This document shows, in pieces, positions 4,230-10,668 of a stretch of DNA of 10,668 nucleotides; position 1 is the stretch's first letter; every line of letters begins with the position of its first letter. A program made the translations under genes and the position numbers. Source of the stretch: Candidatus Tenderia sp. (GTDB lineage: Bacteria > Pseudomonadota > Gammaproteobacteria > Tenderiales > Tenderiaceae); NCBI GenBank assembly GCA_030148045.1, contig JASBUE010000088.1, positions 1 to 10,668 of the forward strand, in the 5' to 3' direction. The notes under the pieces were generated by a model, which saw only the letters and a program-made list of their open reading frames with translations, searched no databases and was not told the DNA's origin.

Positions 4230-5545
4230 GCCGGTGGAAGCGCATCGCTTTGACCCTGTCTCTGCTCGTCCCGCTGCTGCCCCTGCTCGGCGGCTGCGGC
4301 GACGAAGAGGAAGCTGCCGGCGCCGGCGTCACTGTCGAGGTATGGGTGCACGCCGGCCAGGAGAGCGAGCGTCGTACCCTGGAGGCCCAGGTGGCCCGCT
4401 TCAACGCGCAGCACAAAGGGAAGCTGCGCGTCGATCTCACCTTCATCCCCGAAGGGAGCTACAACGATCAGGTACAGGCGGCGGCGGTGGCCGGCGAGCT
4501 GCCGGACCTGCTGGAGTTCGACGGGCCGTTCCTCTACGCCTACGTCTGGCAGGGACGGCTGCGCACCCTCGACGATCTGCTGCCGCAGCCGCTCATCGAC
4601 GATCTGCTCCCCTCCATCCTTGAGCAGGGGCGCTACCACGGCCGCCTCTGGGCAGTGGGCACCTATGACTCCGGCCTCGGCCTGTATGCCGACCGCCGCC
4701 GGCTGGAACAGGCCGGCGCCCGCATCCCCAGCCTGCAACGGCCCTGGAGCCGGAAGGAGTTCGATGCGCTGCTGAAGCGGCTGGCGGAGCAGGACCCCGA
4801 CGGGCAGGTGTTCGACATCAAGCTCAACTATGCCGGCGAGTGGTACACCTATGCCTTCTCCCCGCTGCTGCAGTCGGCCGGCGGTGATCTCATCGACCGC
4901 CAGACACAACGTGCTGTCGGCACCCTCGACGGCCCCGCTTCGGTCTCCGCCCTGCAGACTGTGCAGCAGTGGATCAAAGTAGGCCTGGTCGACCCCAACA
5001 TCGACGATGCCGCTTTCACCGGCGGCCGTGTGGCACTGGCTCTTGGCGGCCACTGGAACTACCCGCGCTACCACGAGGCATTGGGCGACAGCCTTCTGCT
5101 GCTCCCCCTGCCCGACTTCGGCAACGGCCCCCGCAGTGGCCAGGGCTCCTGGTGCTGGGCAGTCACTGCGGACAGCGACCTCCCGCACGAGGCTGCCGAA
5201 TTCCTTCGCTTCCTGCTGCAGCCGGACGAGGTGCTCGCCATGAGCGAGGCCAACGGTGCCGTCCCTGCCAGCCGGCGCGCCATCGCCCGCTCCCCCCGCT
5301 ACCGCGAGGGCGGCGCCCTGCGCCTCTTCGTCGAACAGTTGCAGGGCGGCTACAGCGTGCCGCGCCCGCGCACCCCCGCCTATCCTGTCATTACCGCCGA
5401 GTTCCAGCAGGCGGTGGACCGCATCCGCGCCGGCGGTTCGGTGCAGGCGGCACTCACTGCGGCGGCGAAGGCGATCGACCGCGAGATCGCCGACAACCAC
5501 GGCTATCCGCTGGTCGGCCGCGCCAGGGAGGAGGCGGAGCGGTGA
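4226..5545 (+). CDS. Carbohydrate ABC transporter substrate-binding lipoprotein (family 1)
   Basis: This 439-residue protein starts with a lipoprotein signal (basic MSRWKR, hydrophobic core, lipobox LGGC with the lipidated cysteine near residue 24). It then has the fold pattern of family 1 (COG1653) sugar-binding proteins: VEVWVHAGQESERRTLEAQVARFN, PDLLEFDGPFLYAYVW, GRVALALGGHW near the hinge, and NGAVPASRRA. It would capture a sugar or similar polyol or glycoside in the periplasm and deliver it to the two permeases. Length is typical and the frame intact. The substrate cannot be read from the sequence. The start is the only in-frame ATG before the signal peptide, but no ribosome-binding site precedes it; instead it overlaps the stop of the truncated regulator (ATGA). 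Its stop overlaps the next gene's GTG. Confidence 0.9.
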   Translation: MSRWKRIALTLSLLVPLLPLLGGCGDEEEAAGAGVTVEVWVHAGQESERRTLEAQVARFNAQHKGKLRVDLTFIPEGSYNDQVQAAAVAGELPDLLEFDGPFLYAYVWQGRLRTLDDLLPQPLIDDLLPSILEQGRYHGRLWAVGTYDSGLGLYADRRRLEQAGARIPSLQRPWSRKEFDALLKRLAEQDPDGQVFDIKLNYAGEWYTYAFSPLLQSAGGDLIDRQTQRAVGTLDGPASVSALQTVQQWIKVGLVDPNIDDAAFTGGRVALALGGHWNYPRYHEALGDSLLLLPLPDFGNGPRSGQGSWCWAVTADSDLPHEAAEFLRFLLQPDEVLAMSEANGAVPASRRAIARSPRYREGGALRLFVEQLQGGYSVPRPRTPAYPVITAEFQQAVDRIRAGGSVQAALTAAAKAIDREIADNHGYPLVGRAREEAER

Positions 5546-6435
5546 GGCGTTTCAGGGATCAGAACTCCGTCGCCCTGCTGATGGCCGCACCGGCCCTGCT
5601 GGGTCTGACGCTTTTCGTCCTGCTCCCGTTTCTGCTGGCGCTGGCGCTGTCCTTCACCAACCTGCGCCTGGGCTCGCCCCTGCCGCTGGAGTTCGTCGGT
5701 CTGGAACAGTACCGTCGCATCTTCACCGATCCGGCCTTCCTCCACGCGCTGGGCAACAACCTGCTGTTCGCCGCCGTGGTGGTGCCGCTGCAGACGGCGT
5801 TGGCACTGGGGCTGGCCCTGCTGCTCAACCGCGGCCTGAAGGGGACCGTCCTGTTCCGCACCCTGTTCTTCATGCCGGTGGTCTTCCCGATGTCGCTGGT
5901 GGCGGTGGTGTGGGTGCTCATCTTCGCCCCCGGACCGGACGGCATGCTCAACGCCTTTCTCGACCAGCTCAGCTTCGGCCACTGGCAGCCGCGCGACTTC
6001 CTGCGCGACAGGCAGTTGGCGCTGCCGGCCATCATGCTATTGTCCATCTGGCAGGGCGCCGGCTTTCAGATGGTGATCCTGCTGGCGGGACTGCAGGCGA
6101 TCCCGTGCGAACTCGACGAGGCGGCGGCACTCGATGGCGCCGGACGCTGGCAGCGCTTCCGCCACATCACCCTGCCGCAGCTGCGCAACCCCCTCATCTT
6201 CGTCATGCTGGTCACCACCATCCTCGCCTTTCGCCTGTTCGATCAGGTGCAGATCATGACCCGCGGCGGGCCCGACTACGCCACCACCACGGTGATGTAC
6301 GAGACCGTGCAGGCGCTGTTCACCCGCCAGGAGGTGGCCCGCGCCAGCGCCATGACCGTGGTGTTCTTCCTGCTGGTGCTGGCAGTCACCCTGCTGCAGC
6401 GGCGGCTGCTGAAACAGGAACGGGAGGTGTCATGA
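5542..6435 (+). CDS. ABC transporter permease, MalF/UgpA type
   Basis: The 297-residue inner-membrane protein has about six hydrophobic segments, the first at roughly residues 11-33 (LLMAAPALLGLTLFVLLPFL), as in the MalF-like family COG1175. The cytoplasmic EAA loop that docks to the ATPase is clear: ELDEAAALDGAGRWQRFRHITLP from about residue 190, with E193, D198 and G199. FDQVQIMTRGGPDYATTTVMY near the end is another hallmark of sugar permeases. The GTG start at 5542 overlaps the lipoprotein stop (GTGA), and GGGAGGAGGCGGAG lies before it. The frame is open much further upstream but that is a shadow of the lipoprotein gene. The end overlaps the next permease (ATGA). Confidence 0.92.
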   Translation: MRRFRDQNSVALLMAAPALLGLTLFVLLPFLLALALSFTNLRLGSPLPLEFVGLEQYRRIFTDPAFLHALGNNLLFAAVVVPLQTALALGLALLLNRGLKGTVLFRTLFFMPVVFPMSLVAVVWVLIFAPGPDGMLNAFLDQLSFGHWQPRDFLRDRQLALPAIMLLSIWQGAGFQMVILLAGLQAIPCELDEAAALDGAGRWQRFRHITLPQLRNPLIFVMLVTTILAFRLFDQVQIMTRGGPDYATTTVMYETVQALFTRQEVARASAMTVVFFLLVLAVTLLQRRLLKQEREVS

Positions 6436-7262
6436 AACACCTGTTGCGGCGAAGCCTCGACTACCTCCTTGTCACTACCCTGGCGCTGCTCTTCCTCGCC
6501 CCGGTGGTAATGATGCTGGTGGGCAGTCTCAAGCCGGATCAGCGGGTGCTGGTGGAGGCCGGTTCGCTGGCCGCCTTTATCCCCGGCGAGGCCTCGCTGC
6601 AGAACTATGCCGACGTCTTCGCCCGCAGCGACTTCCTGCGCTTCCTGCTCAACTCCCTGCTGATCACCGGCACCATCGTCGCCACCGGTCTGCTGGTCAA
6701 CTCGCTGGCCGCCTATGCCTTCGCCCGCCTCCAGTGGCGTGGGCGGGACCTGTTGTTCAACCTGGTGCTGGCGTTGATGATCCTGCCCCTGGAGGCGATT
6801 GCCGTGCCGCTCTTCTACCAGGTCGCCCTGCTCGGCCTGCGCGACACCTACACCGCCCAGATCCTGCCGTTTATCGCCAACGCCTTCGCCATCTATCTCT
6901 TTTACTCTTTCTTCATCGGCCTGCCGCGCGAGCTGGAGGAGGCGGCGCGGCTGGACGGCGCTTCGACCCTGCGCATCTTCTTCAGCATTATCGTGCCCAA
7001 CTCGAAGCCGGTGTTCGCCAGCGTGGCGATCCTCACCTTCCTGATGTGGTGGGGTTCCTACCTGTGGCCACTGATGGTCACCATCGGCCCCGCGGTGCGC
7101 CCGCTGCCAGTGGCCATTGCCAGCTTCTACACCCTGCCGCCGCTGCAATGGGGCGACATCCTCGCCTTCGGCGTGATGATGGTCTCGCCGGCGCTGCTCA
7201 TCTTCCTGCTGTTCCAGCGCTGGTTCGTGCGCGGCGTGGCGGCATCGGCGATCAAGGGGTGA
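6432..7262 (+). CDS. ABC transporter permease, MalG/UgpE type
   Basis: The 276-residue inner-membrane protein is the second half of the transport channel (COG0395). It has an N-terminal anchor YLLVTTLALLFLAPVVMMLVGSLK, further hydrophobic segments such as LLFNLVLALMILPLEAIAVPLFY, and the EAA loop LEEAARLDGASTLRIFFSIIVP (E170, D175, G176). The C-terminus is short, ending RGVAASAIKG, as usual for MalG-like permeases. A strong GGGAGGTG precedes the ATG, which overlaps the upstream permease stop (ATGA). The ATPase gene starts 4 bases after its stop. Together with the upstream permease it forms the heterodimeric pore. Confidence 0.93.
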   Translation: MKHLLRRSLDYLLVTTLALLFLAPVVMMLVGSLKPDQRVLVEAGSLAAFIPGEASLQNYADVFARSDFLRFLLNSLLITGTIVATGLLVNSLAAYAFARLQWRGRDLLFNLVLALMILPLEAIAVPLFYQVALLGLRDTYTAQILPFIANAFAIYLFYSFFIGLPRELEEAARLDGASTLRIFFSIIVPNSKPVFASVAILTFLMWWGSYLWPLMVTIGPAVRPLPVAIASFYTLPPLQWGDILAFGVMMVSPALLIFLLFQRWFVRGVAASAIKG

Positions 7263-7266
7263 ACCC

Positions 7267-8412
7267 ATGGCAGGGATCGTCTTCGACAAAGTGGGCAAGT
7301 CCTTCGACGGGGAGCGGGTCATCGACAGCATGGAACTGACGGTGGCGGACGGCGAGTTGCTGGTGCTGGTGGGGCCTTCCGGCTGTGGCAAGTCGACCGT
7401 CCTGCGTATGGTGGCGGGGCTGGAGTCGGTTACCGAAGGTACCATCCGCATCGGTGGGCGCATCGTCAACGACTTGCCGCCGCAGCAGCGCAACGTGGCG
7501 ATGGTGTTCCAGAACTATGCCCTCTATCCACACATGACGGTGCGGCAAAACCTCGCTTTTCCGCTGAAGATGAAGAAGCTCGCCGGTGCCGAGATCGACC
7601 GGCGGGTGGCGGAGACGGCGGCAATGCTCGACCTCACTCCCCTGCTGGAGCGCCGCCCCAAGGCGCTCTCCGGAGGTCAGCGCCAGCGCGTCGCCATGGG
7701 GCGCGCCATCATCCGCGATGCTGACATCTTCCTCATGGATGAACCCCTGTCCAACCTCGATGCCAAGCTGCGGGGACAGATCCGCACCGACATCGCTGCC
7801 CTGCAGGCACGCCTTGGCATCACCACCCTCTATGTCACCCACGACCAGACTGAGGCGATGACCCTGGGCCAGCGGGTGGCGGTAATGCGCAAGGGAAGGC
7901 TGCAGCAGGTTGCCCCGCCGCACGCGCTGTATACCTCCCCAGCCAACATCTTCGTCGCCGGTTTCATCGGCAGCCCCGGCATGAACATCCTGCGCGCCAC
8001 GCTGGAACAGGAGGACGACGAACGCTTCCTGAGGCTGGACGGTCAACGTCTGCCACTGACCAGGACGGTCATCGAACGCCACCACGGCCTTGCCGATCAC
8101 ACAGGCCGTGAACTGCTGGTCGGTATCCGTCCCGAACACCTCGCCCTGACGGATAGTGCCGGACACGGCACCCTCACCGTCGCCGCGCACGCCGCCGAAT
8201 CACTCGGCCATGAAACCATCGTCCATGTGGATGGCGAGGTGGAGACCGTCACACCCGACGCGCCCGAACTCGCCAGGACGACAGAAGCGCAAACACGTCT
8301 GATCACCGTACTCCCCGGACACCACCCCATCTCCCGCGGCGAGATCCTGCATCTGCGACCGGAACCCGACCGGCTGCACCTTTTCGATCCGAGCGGCAAT
8401 ACCCTGGCCTGA
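7267..8412 (+). CDS. Sugar ABC transporter ATPase, MalK/UgpC/MsmX type
   Basis: The 381-residue protein is a complete importer ATPase. Walker A GPSGCGKST is at 36-44, the Q-loop Q82 in VFQNYALYPHMT, the signature LSGGQ at 134-138, Walker B with D158-E159, the D-loop NLD at 163-165 and the switch histidine H192 in VTHDQTEAM. After about residue 235 comes the regulatory/TOBE part, with ELLVGIRPEHLAL. This two-domain layout is the CUT1 sugar-importer ATPase; such subunits are sometimes shared between transporters. It would form a dimer on the cytoplasmic faces of the two permeases. AAGGGG lies 7 bases before the ATG. It is the last gene of the operon; no sugar-metabolism gene or regulator accompanies the set in the window. 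Confidence 0.95.
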   Translation: MAGIVFDKVGKSFDGERVIDSMELTVADGELLVLVGPSGCGKSTVLRMVAGLESVTEGTIRIGGRIVNDLPPQQRNVAMVFQNYALYPHMTVRQNLAFPLKMKKLAGAEIDRRVAETAAMLDLTPLLERRPKALSGGQRQRVAMGRAIIRDADIFLMDEPLSNLDAKLRGQIRTDIAALQARLGITTLYVTHDQTEAMTLGQRVAVMRKGRLQQVAPPHALYTSPANIFVAGFIGSPGMNILRATLEQEDDERFLRLDGQRLPLTRTVIERHHGLADHTGRELLVGIRPEHLALTDSAGHGTLTVAAHAAESLGHETIVHVDGEVETVTPDAPELARTTEAQTRLITVLPGHHPISRGEILHLRPEPDRLHLFDPSGNTLA

Positions 8413-8717
8413 GCCGGGCACTGGCGGATTGCAACGCCAGGGATGGTCTGAACTCGAACAGGACAAACGGTGCCCAGGCAATCAATAGTCTCAACAGGCG
8501 CCGATCCTTGCCAAGTGTGGATATTTTCATCACTGGGTGTCCGTCTTTGTGCAATATGCGGGTTAATGCCATTCGAGCCAGACTCCATTATTCCTGGGAC
8601 AGCAGTGATCGCTCGTGCTGGCCGACCGGCATGGCGAAGCTGTCTGCGCCGGCGCATCAGGCCATGCAAAAATCCGGGCTGTCTCCTTTTGACAATTCCG
8701 GGTAACAATGTTCTGAG
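8413..8717. other. Gene-free stretch between transporter and IS91 copy B
   Basis: No frame here resembles a known family. The minus-strand frame at 8572-8303 begins with a short hydrophobic segment (LLRLLIAWAPFVLFEF), but it runs into antisense of the ATPase gene, so I do not call it. GC content falls compared with the operon. The stretch may be the original flank of the transporter block up to the IS91 boundary. Confidence 0.5.
8421..8440 (+). terminator. Weak hairpin after the transporter operon
   Basis: CTGGCG and CGCCAG form a 6-base GC-rich stem with an 8-base loop, 9 bases past the ATPase stop. No T-run follows, so it does not look like a standard intrinsic terminator; it may pause transcription or guard the 3' end. 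Confidence 0.25.
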
Positions 8718-9945
8718 CATGGTGTTTTTCATGGTATTACCACTCAGCCAATAAATAAGCGATTGAAAATAAATAGTAAAAATGGCTCATTGATAATTGA
8801 GTTGGAGTAGCCGGAACTGGCATCTCGGCTGAAGCTTCAAAATCTCGCAGCCAAGCGATAGGCTGTATAAAAACACAATATTGCAAGGACGCGGATCATG
8901 CCCCAAGTGGCGGCGGCCAGGGCGGCCACCCGGGAGAGGGATGCTGGACGTTACCAGCGTCACCGTCCCGAGCAAACCCTTCTCTATCAGATTGTCGAAG
9001 CGTATTACCCGGCGTTCAAGGCGCACCTGGCGGCACAGGGCAGGGGTTTACCGGAATATGTCGAGCAGGAGTTTGAGGATTACCTCCGATGTGGCCGTCT
9101 GGAACATGGCTTTTTGCGGGTGCGCTGCGAGTCCTGCCATGCCGAGCACCTGGTCGCCTTCAGCTGTAAGCGGCGCGGCTTCTGCCCCAGCTGCGGTGCA
9201 CGACGGATGGCCGAAAGCGCGGCGCTGTTGGTCGATGAAGTCTTGCCCGAACAGCCCACATGCGGCAATGGGTGCTGAGTTTCCCCTATCAATTACGCTT
9301 TCTGTTCGCCAGTCGTCCGGCAATCATGGGCCGGGTGCTGGGCATCGTCTACCGCGTGATTGCCACGCACCTGATCAAGAAAGCAGGCCAGACCTACGCC
9401 ACGGCCCGCACCGGTGCGGTGACGCTGATCCAGCGGTTCGGATCCGCACTCAACCTGAATATCCATTTCCACATGCTGTTCCTCGATGGCGTGTATGTCG
9501 ATCATCCGGATGGAACAGCCCGGTTCCGTTGGGTCAAGGCGCCGACCAGCGAGGAACTCACCCGATTGGCGCACACCATCGCCCACCGGGTTGGCCGTTT
9601 TCTGGAACGCCAAGGGTTACTGGAAAGGGATGCCGAAAGCAGCTATCTGGCCTCGGATGCGGTGGACGACGACCCGATGAATCAATTGCTGGGACATTCG
9701 ATCACCTACCGCATTGCCGTCGGGCCGCAGGCAGGACGCAAGGTGTTCACTTTACAAACCCTGCCGGCCTGCGAAGAGTCATTGGATGACGGGGTAGGCA
9801 AGGTAGCCGGTTTCAGCCTGCATGCTGGCGTGGCGGCCAGGGCTCATGAACGCCAGAAGCTCGAACGCCTGTGCCGCTACATCAGTCGCCCGGCGGTGTC
9901 AGAAAAGCGCTTGTCACTGACGCCCAATGGCAACATTCGCTACCA
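8718..9945 (+). mobile_element. IS91-like element copy B, right end missing
   Basis: The copy opens with CATGGTGT-N4-CATGGTAT (8718-8737). It has the same order of leader elements as copy A (TGAAAATAAA, GAGT-GGAGT, CCGG.ACTGGC, GGCTGTATAAAAACACA) and then the transposase. Sequence homology ends near 9945, after NGNIRYQ, well before the end of the usual IS91 transposase. The origin end is therefore absent and the element is immobile. It has the same orientation as copy A but differs at many positions, so it is a separate arrival rather than a recent duplication. Confidence 0.75.
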
Positions 9946-9955
9946 AAGGTCGTGA
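8898..9955 (+). pseudogene. IS91-family transposase, frameshifted and C-terminally truncated
   Basis: The start is ATG 8898, with AAGGA 8 bases upstream. The first part (to about residue 120) holds the zinc-binding domain (CGRLEHGFLRVRCESCHAEH, FSCKRRGFCPSCGARRMAE). A two-base insertion near 9257-9260 then changes PMRQWVLSFP to PTCGNGC-stop (9278). The right frame resumes at ATG 9260 with MRQWVLSFPYQLRFLFASRP. It carries the HUH-type motif HFH in LNIHFHMLFLDGVY and the tyrosine region ERLCRYISRPAVSEKRLSL, expected for rolling-circle transposases of the Y2 type (PF04986). It ends at 9953-9955 two codons after NIRYQ. The C-terminal part normally found after that point is gone. Internal restart at 9260 could make a partial catalytic domain, but without the zinc domain it is unlikely to work. 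Confidence 0.85.
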
Positions 9956-10085
9956 GTCCCCCATGAGATAAACAAAGAAAGTGTTATTTTGTAATTTTCG
10001 ATATTACTGAATTGTTGTTGCTCGTGCGATGGAGTTTTCGACTTTAATAGGCAAGAATAGTGAGCTGTAGGAGATTACCTAAACG
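9956..10085. other. AT-rich spacer between IS91 copy B and SDR terminator
   Basis: There is no coding signal. The base composition switches from the GC-rich transposase to AT-rich sequence at about 9945-9955, which marks the cut end of copy B. Confidence 0.5.
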
Positions 10086-10122
10086 CAAAGCCTTGGGGTG
10101 AGTGTTTCACCCCAAGGCTTTG
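10086..10122. terminator. Strong perfect hairpin, probable terminator of the SDR gene
   Basis: A 16-base perfect stem (CAAAGCCTTGGGGTGA paired with its complement) has a 5-base loop GTGTT. It lies 18 bases beyond the stop of the minus-strand SDR gene. The stem ends in AAA/TTT, giving a short T-run in both directions, so it could also stop transcription arriving from the IS91 side. A long terminal T-run is missing, hence moderate confidence. Confidence 0.65.
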
Positions 10123-10139
10123 GTAGTTATACGAAATTT

Positions 10140-10668
10140 TTACTGTAGAGGACTCAAGCAAGGCTGGGTTAGTTCTAAACTTTTTTGCCACAACATATCA
10201 GCTAATTCTGCGTCATAAGACATTGGCGATGATTTTTCAACACGCATTTCGTTGAAATATCTCCCAGATACGTCTTGAACGTCTTGGGAAGTACACAGGT
10301 ATATTTGAGCTTTCGCACCGTCCTCAGGGCTCATTCGGCCCATTGGGAAAGCCCCATTCGAATTTCTATCCTCAATGCTAAATTTAGTTTTGATCACGCC
10401 TGGATGTAGCGCATTGATGGTTGTATCGGAGCCTTTTAAATCGCTCGCTAATTTGTATGTAAACAGAATATTGGCAAGCTTAGAATCACAATAAGCTGTG
10501 AAACCATGATAGTTTTGCTCGTGCATGAGGTTGTTAGGATCAATATTACCGTGCAAATGAAGATCAGATGCAATCACAATGGTGCGAGATGCGGGCGTAT
10601 CTTTTAACATGTCTAGCAACATGTTTGTGGTTAGAAAATACCCCAAATGATTCACCGCAAATGTCAGC
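10140..10668 (-). CDS. Short-chain dehydrogenase/reductase, N-terminus outside window
   Basis: The frame enters from the right edge as LTFAVNHLGYFLTT, so ATG 10655 (MNHLGYF) is internal and not the real start. Seen are the NHLGYF structural asparagine motif, a serine region TIVIASDLHLHG, the catalytic Y-C-D-S-K in GFTAYCDSKLANILF, and INALHPGVIKTKF after it. These are the classical order of SDR enzymes, closest in style to retinol dehydrogenase/WWOX-like members. The N-terminal Rossmann part with the TGxxxGxG cofactor motif must lie beyond 10668. It should be an NAD(P)(H)-dependent oxidoreductase; the substrate is unknown. The region is clearly AT-rich compared with the transporter operon and is probably of different origin. 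About 172 C-terminal residues are visible. Confidence 0.88.
   Translation of the reverse strand, partial: LTFAVNHLGYFLTTNMLLDMLKDTPASRTIVIASDLHLHGNIDPNNLMHEQNYHGFTAYCDSKLANILFTYKLASDLKGSDTTINALHPGVIKTKFSIEDRNSNGAFPMGRMSPEDGAKAQIYLCTSQDVQDVSGRYFNEMRVEKSSPMSYDAELADMLWQKSLELTQPCLSPLQ

Noticed and set aside
4208..5500. Long open frame of 430 codons on the minus strand opposite the lipoprotein gene
   Set aside because: It is a GC-rich antisense shadow with low-complexity composition and no domain; the plus-strand protein has clear family motifs.
5256..6431. Upstream extension of the MalG-like permease frame
   Set aside because: It overlaps two genes with strong motifs; the real start with GGGAGGTG and the ATGA overlap is at 6432.
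6276..7493. Open frame of 405 codons on the minus strand opposite the permeases
   Set aside because: It is rich in Q, E, R and H repeats typical of the antisense of hydrophobic membrane proteins; the plus strand holds the real permeases.
8303..8572. Minus-strand frame with a hydrophobic start (LLRLLIAWAPFVLFEF)
   Set aside because: More than a third lies antisense to the ATPase gene and the C-terminal part has low-complexity composition; no good ribosome-binding site was seen.
1..10668. CRISPR array, tRNA or rRNA genes
   Set aside because: No regular repeat-spacer pattern, cloverleaf or rRNA sequence was seen.

Overview
The window looks like accessory DNA from a gammaproteobacterium. The clues are an MltD-type LysM tail, a GrxC-like glutaredoxin, plasmid-like or chromosomal vapBC and higBA modules, and IS91-family transposases with proteobacterial-style sequences. 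The exact taxon cannot be named. Base composition changes abruptly along the window. The sugar-type ABC transporter block (about 4225-8412) is very GC-rich, while the DNA on both sides is mixed or AT-rich, most clearly the right-hand end. The window therefore reads as a mosaic of pieces with different histories.

Layout from the left. 1-~300 (- strand): C-terminal part of a LysM protein, fused head-on near 300 to the C-terminal third of an SRPBCC-family protein (+). 525-764: intact glutaredoxin. 765-1446: no gene, but an isolated IS91-like left end and a separate hairpin repeat. 1447-2093 (-): complete VapBC toxin-antitoxin pair with a readable promoter and palindromic operator. 2231-~2891: IS91-like copy A, frameshifted and cut off. 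2880-~2997: the first 15 codons of an IS3-family OrfA on the other strand, joined to copy A within a 12-base sequence that fits both reading frames. 3077-~3300 (-): C-terminal tail of a TPR protein. 3311-3369: second copy of the hairpin repeat. 3434-4038: HigB/Gp49-like toxin and XRE antitoxin, coupled by ATGA, from a promoter that places transcription at or next to the toxin start codon. 4065-4229: N-terminal half of a second antitoxin-like regulator, cut off exactly where the transporter begins. 4226-8412: lipoprotein, two permeases and an ATPase, all intact and tightly coupled. 8413-8717: no convincing gene. 8718-9955: IS91-like copy B, longer but frameshifted and lacking its C-terminus and right end. 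10140-10668 (-): SDR oxidoreductase running off the window, with a strong hairpin beyond its stop.

How it works together. The two TA modules and the ABC importer are the only complete functional units. Around them are truncated genes and IS remnants. The importer has lost (or never had) a visible ribosome-binding site of its own. Its first start codon overlaps the stop of the truncated regulator downstream of higBA, so it may be translated by coupling from a TA-driven transcript. No clearly new system is visible. The best leads are this fusion, a family of short repeats that share the CATGGTAT word with the IS91 ends and lie beside both TA modules, and a LexA-box-like sequence ahead of the copy A transposase.
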